Origin: Sphingomonas sp. BAUL-RG-20F-R05-02
Lineage (GTDB): Bacteria > Pseudomonadota > Alphaproteobacteria > Sphingomonadales > Sphingomonadaceae
Length of the DNA stretch: 64,000 nucleotides
Assembly: GCF_022662305.1 (NCBI RefSeq)
Contig: NZ_JAKNQH010000001.1
Location: forward strand, 434,001 to 498,000
Direction: 5' to 3'
The notes under the pieces were generated by a model. That model did no database searches and was not told the DNA's origin. It was given only the letters and a program-made list of their open reading frames with translations. The position numbers were made by a program, and so were the translations under genes. This document shows, piece by piece, positions 24,927-32,625 of this stretch. How positions within the stretch are numbered: position 1 is the stretch's first letter; each line of letters opens with the position of its first letter.

Positions 24927-27182
24927 TCAGACGGGCTGACCCTTTTGTTCAAGCTCCATCATCCCGTGAAGGACCTTGTCGAGCGTCAGTGGGTAATCGC
25001 GCACCCGCACCCCACACGCGTTGTAGATTGCGTTGGCGATCGACGCGCCCGCACCCGAGATGCCGAGTTCGCCAATGCCCTTGGCATGCAGCGGGTTAGC
25101 GTGATGGTCGCGCTCGGACACGAAGTGGACTTCCAGCTGAGGAACGTCCGCATTCACCGGGATATGATATTCGGCAAGGTCGTGGTTGACGAGCTTGCCG
25201 TTGCGCGTGTCGTGCAGAACCTCCTCCGTCAGCGCCGCGCCGATGCCGAAGGTCATTCCGCCGAGGCACTGCGACCGGGCGGTCTTCTCGTTGAGGATCC
25301 GCCCGGCAGCAAAGACCCCCAGCATTCGGCGAACGCGGGTTTCGCCAGTCACCGCGTTGACGGCGACCTCCGCGAAATGCGCGCCGAACGATGCCTGGGT
25401 CACCGCATCCTTCTGCTTGCCCGGACTGATCGAACCCGTCGCTTCCATCCCCTCGCCGACGATCTCCGAGAGCGGGACGGAGCGGTTGCCCGCGATGGCA
25501 TGACCATCTTTCAGCGTCATCGCATCCGGCTCCACACCGAGTGCCTTTGCGATCTGCCGACGCAGTTCCTCGCACGCGAGATATACGGCCGACCCGGAGC
25601 CACACGCGCCCCATGACCCGCCAGACCCGTTAGACGCAGGCAGATCGCTGTCGCCCATCCGGATCTCGATCACGCGCGGATCCAGGCCGAGCAACTCACC
25701 GGCCACCTGGGACAGCACAGAATAGGTCCCGGTGCCGATGTCCGTCATTGCTGTTTCGATCATCGCGTGCCCAGAAGCGTCGATCCGCACGCGGGCTTCT
25801 TCCTGCTGCAATATGTTGCTGCGAGCCGCGCTGGCGACGCCCATACCGATCAGCCATTCGCCTTCGCGACGTTGACCCGGCCGCGCGTGTCGCGCGTCCC
25901 AGCCGAAACGCTCGGCACCCTCGTCAAGACATTGGCGCAGCGACCGGGACGAATACGGAATGTTCTTCTCGGGGTCGACGAGTGGTTCGTTGCGGCGCCG
26001 CAGTTCAATGGGATCGAGTTCCATCTTCTCGGCGAGCATGTCCATCGCGACTTCAAGTGCCAGCATACCCGATGCTTCTCCCGGCGCACGCATCGAGCCA
26101 GACAGGACGAGGTTCAATCGCACCTGATCATGCGTGATGAGCCGGTTCTCGCCCGGATACAGGAAGTGCGTTCCAATACCCGATGGCTCAAAGAAATCTT
26201 CGCCCGGAAGATTGGACGTCAGCGTCTCATGGCCGATGCCGATCAGTCGCCCGTAAGCATCGGCAGCCAGCCTGATGCGCTGCTCGGTGTTCGAGCGGCG
26301 TACGGTGGCGTCGAACACCTGCTGGCGCAGCATCACCGCCTTGACCGGCCGGCCGAGCCGCTTGGCAGCGATTGCCGCTGCGGTCGTCTCCGGTGCGATG
26401 CCAAGCTTCGAACCAAAGCCGCCACCGATGTAGGGCGCGACGATCCGCACCTTGTCCTTGGACAAGCCAAGCGCATCGGCAAGCTGCATCGCATCTTTGG
26501 TCGGGATCTGGTACGCGCCGTACACGATCAGCTTGTCGTCCTCCCACATCGCCACCGATGCGTGCGGCTCCATCGCCGCCGAGTTCTGGCTGGGGGTGGT
26601 GAACGTCTCGTCCACGGTGGTGGCCGCTTCTGACATTGCCGCCGCAATGTCGCCCTGCGAGAAGTGGGCGGGCGTGTTGTTCGGTGGCGGCGTATCCGTT
26701 TCGCTCTTGTGCGCCGCGAAGTCGAAGCGCCCTTCCCCGTTTTCATAAGCTACGGGAAGCTGGATCGCTGCGTCGCGCGCGGCCTCATAGTTTTCCGCCA
26801 GCACGATTGCGATCACCTGACCGAAATACGCGATTTCTTCCACACCCTGCGTCGGCGACTTGGTCTCGCCGCCCTGCCCGGAGTTACGGATGAAAGCTTT
26901 GTAGTCCGTGACGACGTCGATCACGCCCGGTAGCGATTTGACCGCATCGGCATCTATCGACACCACGCGGCCCGACGCGATCCGGGCTCCGACCAGCACG
27001 CCATACACCATGTCGGGGAAGCTGTACTCGGCCGAATAAGGCGCTTGGCCCGTGACCTTTAGCGGCCCTTCGTAGCGATCTAGCGGTTTGCCGATGACGT
27101 TTTGCGCACCGAGGTCGAGCAGGCTGGTGGGCTGCGCTTCGTCCATGCGCAGTTTATTGGTGTGGCCGAACCCGAACATCAT
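24927..27182 (-). CDS. Xanthine dehydrogenase-family molybdenum-binding subunit (PaoC/YagR-like)
   Basis: A 751-residue large subunit of a three-component molybdenum hydroxylase that oxidises aldehydes or N-heterocycles with water. Molybdopterin contacts and signatures are PYIGGGFGSKLG near residue 255, SGSMRAPGEASGM near 365, GGSWGACGSGSAV near 525, and the catalytic Glu in KGIGELGISGAGASIANAIY near 710. The overall pattern is closest to E. coli PaoC (YagR), an aldehyde oxidoreductase, but I cannot fix the substrate. No signal sequence is visible. It begins with two ATG codons at 27182, overlapping the FAD-subunit stop (ATGA). It is last in the operon, followed by a hairpin. Confidence 0.92.
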   Translation of the reverse strand: MMFGFGHTNKLRMDEAQPTSLLDLGAQNVIGKPLDRYEGPLKVTGQAPYSAEYSFPDMVYGVLVGARIASGRVVSIDADAVKSLPGVIDVVTDYKAFIRNSGQGGETKSPTQGVEEIAYFGQVIAIVLAENYEAARDAAIQLPVAYENGEGRFDFAAHKSETDTPPPNNTPAHFSQGDIAAAMSEAATTVDETFTTPSQNSAAMEPHASVAMWEDDKLIVYGAYQIPTKDAMQLADALGLSKDKVRIVAPYIGGGFGSKLGIAPETTAAAIAAKRLGRPVKAVMLRQQVFDATVRRSNTEQRIRLAADAYGRLIGIGHETLTSNLPGEDFFEPSGIGTHFLYPGENRLITHDQVRLNLVLSGSMRAPGEASGMLALEVAMDMLAEKMELDPIELRRRNEPLVDPEKNIPYSSRSLRQCLDEGAERFGWDARHARPGQRREGEWLIGMGVASAARSNILQQEEARVRIDASGHAMIETAMTDIGTGTYSVLSQVAGELLGLDPRVIEIRMGDSDLPASNGSGGSWGACGSGSAVYLACEELRRQIAKALGVEPDAMTLKDGHAIAGNRSVPLSEIVGEGMEATGSISPGKQKDAVTQASFGAHFAEVAVNAVTGETRVRRMLGVFAAGRILNEKTARSQCLGGMTFGIGAALTEEVLHDTRNGKLVNHDLAEYHIPVNADVPQLEVHFVSERDHHANPLHAKGIGELGISGAGASIANAIYNACGVRVRDYPLTLDKVLHGMMELEQKGQPV

Positions 27183-28162
27183 TCAACTCCCGTCAGTTCA
27201 TGGAGCGTCGCCGCGAGAGTCCGCCGGGCGAGCGGGATTTTGAAATCGTTATCGCCGAAGCCACGGGCCTCGGCGACGAGCGCATCCGCCGCCGCATTGA
27301 AGACCGACGCGGTCGGCGCTTGCCCGATCAGCGCCGTTTCAACAGCCGTGTCGCGCCACGGCTTGTGCGCCAGCCCTCCGAAAGCAAGCGCAGCCGAGGC
27401 GATCCGGCCATCCTGCACGTCGACGACACCGGCGACAGAAACCAGCGCGAAGGCGTAGGAGGCGCGATCTCGCACCTTGCGATACGCCTGCCGGCCGGCT
27501 GGTGGAGCGGGCAGCTCGACATGGGTGATGAGTTCGCCCTGCTCCAGCACCGTGTCGATATGGGGTGTGTCGCCTGGCAGGCGATGAAAGTCGCCGATCG
27601 CGATACGGTTGCTGCCACCATCCGCCTTCACCGTGACGACCGTCGCATCGAGCGCACGCATCGCCACAGCCATATCACTTGGGTGCGTCGCGATACACTG
27701 GTCGCTGGTGCCCAGCACCGCCAGAATGCGATTGACGCCGCCGATCGCGGAGCAGCCGCTGCCGGGATCGCGCTTGTTGCACGGCGTAGCGACGTCATAG
27801 AAATAGTAACAACGCGTGCGTTGCAGCAGGTTGCCGCCGGTGCTCGCCTTGTTCCGCAATTGTCCGGTGGCACCAGCCAGCAGCGCCCGGCTCAGTACAG
27901 GGTAGCGCGAGATCACGCGCGGGTCGGCGGCAAGATCGCTGTTCGGCACCATCGCCCCGATTGTCAGGCCGCCGTCATCCCGTTCCACGATCTGGGCGAG
28001 GTCGAGACGGCTGACGTCGACGAGCCGCGCGGGTGTCTCGACCTGCAACTTCATCAGGTCGAGCAGGTTCGTACCACCGGCAATAAAATGCGTGGTCGGC
28101 TCGGTCGCCGCTGCTGCCGCCTGTTCTGGGCTTTCCGCCAACAGATAGTCGAACGTCTTCAT
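27179..28162 (-). CDS. FAD-binding subunit of molybdenum hydroxylase (PaoB/YagS-like)
   Basis: A 327-residue subunit carrying electrons from the Fe-S subunit to the final acceptor. The FAD pyrophosphate-binding motif is FIAGGTNLLDLMKLQV near residue 27, and TGGNLLQRTRCYYF near residue 108 contacts FAD. The cysteine-rich stretch CYYFYDVATPCNKRDPGSGC suggests the extra iron-sulfur cluster known in YagS/PaoB-type and 4-hydroxybenzoyl-CoA reductase-type FAD subunits. The start at 28162 overlaps the upstream stop (ATGA) and the end overlaps the large-subunit start, so three-subunit synthesis is coupled. Confidence 0.92.
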   Translation of the reverse strand: MKTFDYLLAESPEQAAAAATEPTTHFIAGGTNLLDLMKLQVETPARLVDVSRLDLAQIVERDDGGLTIGAMVPNSDLAADPRVISRYPVLSRALLAGATGQLRNKASTGGNLLQRTRCYYFYDVATPCNKRDPGSGCSAIGGVNRILAVLGTSDQCIATHPSDMAVAMRALDATVVTVKADGGSNRIAIGDFHRLPGDTPHIDTVLEQGELITHVELPAPPAGRQAYRKVRDRASYAFALVSVAGVVDVQDGRIASAALAFGGLAHKPWRDTAVETALIGQAPTASVFNAAADALVAEARGFGDNDFKIPLARRTLAATLHELTGVE

Positions 28163-28680
28163 GCGGCGACCCCCTCTTTGGCATCAGCGTCACGGAGAGA
28201 GACTTCGGTGATCGCATCGACGATGTTCGGGTACGCGGCGCAGCGGCAGAGGTTGCCGCTCATCCGTTCGGATATTTCCGCGTTATCGAGCGTGACGTTC
28301 TCCAGATCGGCGGACACATGGCTCGGCCAACCTTTCGCAGCCTCGTCGAGCATACCGACCGCCGAACAGATCTGGCCCGATGTGCAATAGCCGCACTGAT
28401 AACCATCATGATGCAGGAACGCTTCCTGCATCGGGTGAAGCGCCTCGGGATTGCCCAACCCTTCGATCGTCGTGATCTCATCGTTCTGGTGCATCACCGC
28501 GAGCGACAGGCAACTGTTCACACGGCGGCCATTAACGAGCATGGTGCACGCCCCGCACTGGCCGTGATCACACCCCTTTTTCGAACCGGTGAGGGACAGA
28601 TGCTCCCGACACAGATCGAGGAGGCTGGTTCGGATGTCCACGTCCACTTCGTGAACCTGTCCGTTGATGTTGAAGCGCAT
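28159..28680 (-). CDS. 2Fe-2S subunit of molybdenum hydroxylase (PaoA/YagT-like)
   Basis: A 173-residue electron-transfer subunit with two 2Fe-2S clusters. The plant-ferredoxin-like N-terminal domain has CDHGQCGACTMLVNGRRVNSC near residues 39-59; the helical C-terminal domain has CGYCTSGQIC and CRC (LCRCAAYPNI). The E. coli homologue PaoA carries a twin-arginine signal that exports the complex. Here ATG at 28680 gives a protein beginning directly with the ferredoxin strand, and no RR signal appears upstream in frame, so the enzyme should be cytoplasmic. It is first in the three-gene operon. Confidence 0.93.
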   Translation of the reverse strand: MRFNINGQVHEVDVDIRTSLLDLCREHLSLTGSKKGCDHGQCGACTMLVNGRRVNSCLSLAVMHQNDEITTIEGLGNPEALHPMQEAFLHHDGYQCGYCTSGQICSAVGMLDEAAKGWPSHVSADLENVTLDNAEISERMSGNLCRCAAYPNIVDAITEVSLRDADAKEGVAA

Positions 28681-28702
28681 CTTTGTTGCTCCCCTATGGC
28701 AT

Positions 28703-28717
28703 GTCAGACACGCTGAC
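28703..28717. promoter_or_regulatory. Inverted repeat GTCAG-N5-CTGAC upstream of the hydroxylase operon
   Basis: A perfect 5-bp inverted repeat with 5-nt spacer, 23 nt before the first gene of the molybdenum hydroxylase operon. It could be an operator or part of the leader. No adjacent regulator gene points to a binding protein. The rest of the 278-nt gap to the amidohydrolase shows no convincing gene. Confidence 0.25.
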
Positions 28718-28958
28718 GCCGACTGCCCGCGGATTCTAGTGGGTCGGATCAGGCGTGGAGCCGCAACCTCCCGGGACGCTGCCCCACGTGCTAATCCGTT
28801 GACCAGAGCGTAACTCACGAAGCCGCCGTCGGTTGCTTCCGCCGGTACACAGTGCGACGCTATGCGGCCCAAGCCCGCCGAATGATACGCGGGCTATCGC
28901 GCGGCACTGGCGCACGAAAGTGCGAGCATGTGCGGTGACGATGTTTCGCAGCCTATTA

Positions 28959-30251
28959 TTACAATCGTGGCATACCGATGCCGGCACTGTCCGGGAGAAT
29001 ATGGCCGCCCTTCATTACCAATCGGACATGACGAACCGCCCCCACGTTCACGGTTGGATCGCCCTCCACGGCGATGAGATCGGCGAGCAAGCCCGGCTTC
29101 ACAGCGCCGACCCTGTCGGAGAGATGCAGCCAACGCGCATTGCCCCAGGTTGCCGCGATCAGCGCCTGAGCAGGCTTCATCCCGGCGGCGACCAGCAATT
29201 CGATTTCGCGTGCGTTGCTGCCATGCGCGAAGACACCGACGTCGCCGCCCATGCAGATCGGCACGCCTGCCGCCAGCGCCAGCCGAAAGCTCGTTCGGTT
29301 CAGTTCGACCGATGGCGGCGCGGGTTCGCTACCGTTCCAGCCGCGATACCGCGCGGTAGCATCGGACGCGGCGAGCGTCGGACATAACGCGATATGCTTG
29401 GCAGCCATGCTCGCGAAAATCTCCTGCGTGCCGCCGTACCCATGTTCGATGGTGTCGACGCCCGCAGCCACCGCCCGGCGCATGCCCTCGGCCGTGGCGG
29501 CATGAACCGCCACCGGCCGGCCGGCATCATGCCCGGCCGCGACCGCTGCCTGCATTTCTTCGAGACTCAGCGTCGCGTGGCTTTCTTCGCCCGGGCGCCA
29601 GCGGTAGTCGGCGTATAGCTTGATCCAGTCCGCGCCGGCCGCGATTTGCCTGCGCACTGCGGCGACGATCTGATCGACGCCCGAAACCTCTTCGGCGCCC
29701 TGCGGGATGACGACGCCCGGTTCGAAACCCTTGGGGCCATATGCGCCGAGCGCGACGATAGCGCGCGTCGCAACGGACAGGCGTGGCCCGGGCACGATCC
29801 CCTGATCGATCGCAGCCTTCAACCCAACATCCGCAAAGCCTGCTCCTTCCGTGCCGAGATCGCGTTCGCTGGTGAAACCTGCCAGCAGAGTCGCCTTGGC
29901 ATTCGCCACTGCGCGCGCCGTGCGCAGCGCCAGCGGCTCGTGCAGGACCTGATCGTCCCAAGTCGTTTCGTTGTACGGATGGAGAAACAGATGGCTGTGC
30001 CCCTCGATCATCCCGGGCATCAGGGTGTCGCCTGCGAGATCGATGATCTGCGCCCCTGCGGGCACCGGCAGATCGGCTCCCACCGCGACGATCTTGTCTC
30101 CGGTGACGATCACTTGCCACCCGGCGTGCACCTTCCCGTCGACGCCGTCGAATATCCCTGCGGGCTTCAAAACGACCGACACAGGGTCGGACGCCCTTGC
30201 TACGACCGGAGTTGCCAACATCATCGCCACCATGATCGTCAGCAAACGCAT
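28959..30251 (-). CDS. Exported amidohydrolase (imidazolonepropionase/prolidase-like)
   Basis: A 430-residue member of the amidohydrolase superfamily. A signal peptide (about residues 1-20, MRLLTIMVAMMLATPVVARA) indicates export to the periplasm. Metal-site motifs are GMIEGHSHLFLHP (first two His), a probable carboxylated Lys in DWIKLYADY, AVHAATAEGMRRA, IEHGYGG and the Asp in GGDVGVFAHG. This pattern matches the branch that includes Xaa-Pro/Xaa-Arg dipeptidases often annotated as imidazolonepropionase-like; a dipeptide or lactam-type substrate is likely but not provable. ATG at 30251 follows a run of seven G. It stands alone, with 217 nt before the PilZ gene. Confidence 0.87.
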   Translation of the reverse strand: MRLLTIMVAMMLATPVVARASDPVSVVLKPAGIFDGVDGKVHAGWQVIVTGDKIVAVGADLPVPAGAQIIDLAGDTLMPGMIEGHSHLFLHPYNETTWDDQVLHEPLALRTARAVANAKATLLAGFTSERDLGTEGAGFADVGLKAAIDQGIVPGPRLSVATRAIVALGAYGPKGFEPGVVIPQGAEEVSGVDQIVAAVRRQIAAGADWIKLYADYRWRPGEESHATLSLEEMQAAVAAGHDAGRPVAVHAATAEGMRRAVAAGVDTIEHGYGGTQEIFASMAAKHIALCPTLAASDATARYRGWNGSEPAPPSVELNRTSFRLALAAGVPICMGGDVGVFAHGSNAREIELLVAAGMKPAQALIAATWGNARWLHLSDRVGAVKPGLLADLIAVEGDPTVNVGAVRHVRLVMKGGHILPDSAGIGMPRL

Positions 30252-30468
30252 AGACCCCCCCCTGATTTACTTCGCGGAGCAGACGATACGGCGCTTTGCC
30301 CGGCACGCAACGCCCGGACGTGCACTAGCGGTAACTATTTAGGAGGGGGACGAAGGTCGCGCGGTGCCTGGCCTCAGCAGACGACGTGACGGCATGGAAA
30401 GCATGGCTGTTCCGGCACCATCGCCTCTTAAAAGGCTGCCCAAGTCATTAACGATGACCGCCGAGCGA

Positions 30469-30792
30469 TCAGCCGCGTCCATGCGCTGCGGCAAGACTAT
30501 CGATGGCGATGTGACCAAGCGGCTGATGAAACTGACAGCCCGCGACGTAATCGTCAGCCCACATGATCGTCGCGCTGATCTGGCCGACCTTGGGAAGCGT
30601 AAGCCAGATCATCGATCCCGCCTTCATCGGGGAGTAGGTGTGCAGCCGCGCGCCGTGTAGAGAAAGATCCGTAATTTTGCAAAGTGTGCGATCAAGCCCG
30701 CCCCGCCCGATCTTGGCATCCAGCGAAACCGGTGCACGGGGGCTGCGACGGCGACCATCGCGTTGGGCAGGCTCGTATTCGGCGGCGATCAT
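30469..30792 (-). CDS. PilZ-domain protein
   Basis: A 107-residue single-domain PilZ protein, a typical cyclic di-GMP receptor. The RxxxR-type motif appears in DGRRRSPRAPVSLDA near residues 12-26, and the second motif DLSLHGARLHTY (usually D/NxSxxG) follows near residue 43, so both ligand-contact elements are present. There are no other domains and the output is unknown. The gene sits alone between the amidohydrolase and rpmE. Confidence 0.85.
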   Translation of the reverse strand: MIAAEYEPAQRDGRRRSPRAPVSLDAKIGRGGLDRTLCKITDLSLHGARLHTYSPMKAGSMIWLTLPKVGQISATIMWADDYVAGCQFHQPLGHIAIDSLAAAHGRG

Positions 30793-30874
30793 GGCTTCCC
30801 CTCCCGTGCAAGCGCTGCGACGGAAGGAGAAGCTAATCCGCGACGGTTAACGTGCCGCTAACGTGATGTAGTGC

Positions 30875-31108
30875 TTACTTCTTGCCGCTCAGCGAAATAC
30901 CGCCGAAACGCTTGTTGAAGCGTGCCACCTGACCACCGGCGTCGAGCATCTGGCCCTTGCCGCCCGTCCATGCCGGATGCGCGAGCGGATCGATCTCGAG
31001 CTGCATCAGGTCACCTTCCTTGCCCCAGGTCGAGCGCGTCTCGAACGTGGTGCCGTCGGTCATCTGGATCTTGATCATGTGGTAGTCGGGGTGCGTATTG
31101 CTCTTCAC
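30875..31108 (-). CDS. rpmE: 50S ribosomal protein L31
   Basis: A 77-residue ribosomal protein. It begins [19 protein letters not shown] from a GTG start at 31108, with GGAG 8 nt upstream, and contains [21 protein letters not shown] and a basic C-terminus [15 protein letters not shown]. It lacks the CxxC zinc ribbon, so it is the zinc-independent form usual in alphaproteobacteria. An 82-nt gap separates it from the small membrane gene upstream. Confidence 0.97.
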   Translation of the reverse strand: MKSNTHPDYHMIKIQMTDGTTFETRSTWGKEGDLMQLEIDPLAHPAWTGGKGQMLDAGGQVARFNKRFGGISLSGKK

Positions 31109-31190
31109 GTCGTATCTCCGGGAAAATGTCGCTGGTTACCGACCAGCCACGAAGGCGCGGCCCGTATCAGAGCCGCGCGGTATGTGCAAC

Positions 31191-31409
31191 TCAGGCCTGC
31201 CGCGCCTTGAGCCAGCGGATCAACGCCGTGACCGACCAGATCGCCTCGACCACGCCAAACGGCCAAGCCCCTTGCAGGAAACCATAGATCGAACCCAGCA
31301 CGCAGCCAGCCGCGAAGCCCAGTATCCACCAGGTCGATCGCGCTTCAAGGGCATAGCAAAGCAACGTGAAAGACAGCGAGACGAGCCCGAAGCACGTCAA
31401 TCTATCCAT
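31191..31409 (-). CDS. Small membrane protein, unknown
   Basis: A 72-residue protein with two or three hydrophobic stretches (near residues 6-20, 27-47 and 48-65) ending in a basic tail RWLKARQA. The block QGAWPFGVVEAIWSVTALIRW looks conserved-protein-like, but I cannot assign a function. ATG at 31409 lies 8 nt after the fabZ stop, so it is probably the tail of the envelope operon. Confidence 0.65.
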   Translation of the reverse strand: MDRLTCFGLVSLSFTLLCYALEARSTWWILGFAAGCVLGSIYGFLQGAWPFGVVEAIWSVTALIRWLKARQA

Positions 31410-31417
31410 CCGGTGTC

Positions 31418-31894
31418 CTAAACCTTGGGCGGATCGGCGATCATCGCGGTGAAGTTCGCCTCGGCAGCAAGCTGGCCGTCGATGGTCGCGCGGCCAGCGA
31501 ACTTGCAGACGCTGGCACGCTTCTGCACGAACTCGACCTCGAGCTTGAGCAGCACGCCCGGCTCAACCGGCTTGCGAAACTTCGCACCGTCGATCGCCAT
31601 GAAGTAGACGAGCTTGCCCGACCCCGCGAGGCCGAGACTTTCGACCGCGAGGATGCCGGCGGCCTGCGCCATCGCCTCTACGATAAGCACGCCCGGCATG
31701 ATCGGACGACCCGGGAAATGCCCCTGGAAGAAGTTCTCGTTGATCGTCACCGCCTTGATTGCCGTAATCGACCGGTCGAGGATGATCTCCTCGACACGGT
31801 CGACCAGCAGCATCGGGTAACGGTGCGGCAACGCCGCCATGACCCGCCCGATATCGAGCGGTCCAGTGGCGCGCTGTGCTGCGTCGTCGCTCAT
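31418..31894 (-). CDS. fabZ: 3-hydroxyacyl-[ACP] dehydratase FabZ
   Basis: A 158-residue hot-dog-fold enzyme that dehydrates beta-hydroxyacyl-ACP in fatty-acid elongation. The catalytic His and Glu lie in [20 protein letters not shown], and [13 protein letters not shown] near residue 22 is the family N-terminal signature. It follows ompH by 8 nt. In E. coli fabZ is flanked by lpxD and lpxA; here both are missing and fabZ directly follows skp, consistent with an organism lacking LPS. Confidence 0.97.
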   Translation of the reverse strand: MSDDAAQRATGPLDIGRVMAALPHRYPMLLVDRVEEIILDRSITAIKAVTINENFFQGHFPGRPIMPGVLIVEAMAQAAGILAVESLGLAGSGKLVYFMAIDGAKFRKPVEPGVLLKLEVEFVQKRASVCKFAGRATIDGQLAAEANFTAMIADPPKV

Positions 31895-31902
31895 CGTGAC
31901 GA

Positions 31903-32625
31903 TCAGCGGCCCTGCGGCGCGTTCTTCGGCGCCGCACCGGCGGGAGCAGCGGCACCGCCCTGCTGACGCTGCATCGCGCTGTAGTAAACGAGCTGCTGAT
32001 ACCGCTGGAACAGCTGCCCGGTCTGCTGGCTCGGCTGCCAGTTGGCGGGCGGCGTGACCGACACAGTCGGCGTTTGACGATCGAGCTCGGCCTTGATTTC
32101 GTCAGTCAGGTCGGCGGCGGGCGTGTTATACTGCACCGCGCCGGCCGAGAGCAGCAGGCTGACCTTCTGCGAAGCGACGACTGACTTCATCGCGGTCTCA
32201 TACTTCATCGAAATCTGCTCGATCGCATAAGCCTGCGCCAGCGTCGCGGGTGCGCGCAGACGGCTGACTTCCTGCTGACCGGCCTTCTGCGCGGCTTCGA
32301 GGCGCGCCAGCACTGGGCTCTTGGCAGCCTGCGCTGCCTGAACCTCGGCGTCGGACAACTGCTTGTCCTTGTTCGTGTCGAGCGGCGCCCAGATCGTGGC
32401 GAGTTCCGTGTCGAGCGCCTGCTGACGCGTGCGCGCCTGATCAAGCTGTGCCTTGTAGGTCGTCGCGATCGTCTGGTTGGCGGCGTCGAGCGCCTTAGCG
32501 CCGAGGATCACCGACTCCGGGTCGGCAAAACCGATGCCGGAAACCTGCGCGTTCGCCTGCGCGGCGATGAACGCTGCCGGCGCGGCGATCGCGCAACCGA
32601 GCAATACCTTCTTGAACGTGTTCAT
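31903..32625 (-). CDS. OmpH/Skp-family periplasmic chaperone
   Basis: A 240-residue Skp-like chaperone that holds unfolded outer-membrane proteins for BamA. It has a signal peptide (about residues 1-26, ending in QANAQ), then the family beginning [18 protein letters not shown] and a long Gln/Ala/Lys-rich helical region ([23 protein letters not shown]) expected to form the tentacle coiled coil. It is longer than E. coli Skp (161 aa) because of a Pro/Ala/Gln-rich C-terminal tail. ATG at 32625 shares one base with the bamA stop (TGATG). Confidence 0.9.
   Translation of the reverse strand: MNTFKKVLLGCAIAAPAAFIAAQANAQVSGIGFADPESVILGAKALDAANQTIATTYKAQLDQARTRQQALDTELATIWAPLDTNKDKQLSDAEVQAAQAAKSPVLARLEAAQKAGQQEVSRLRAPATLAQAYAIEQISMKYETAMKSVVASQKVSLLLSAGAVQYNTPAADLTDEIKAELDRQTPTVSVTPPANWQPSQQTGQLFQRYQQLVYYSAMQRQQGGAAAPAGAAPKNAPQGR

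Noticed and set aside
28736-28987. 83-codon frame in the gap before the molybdenum hydroxylase operon
   Set aside because: No start signal, no conservation-like pattern, and partial overlap with the amidohydrolase end.
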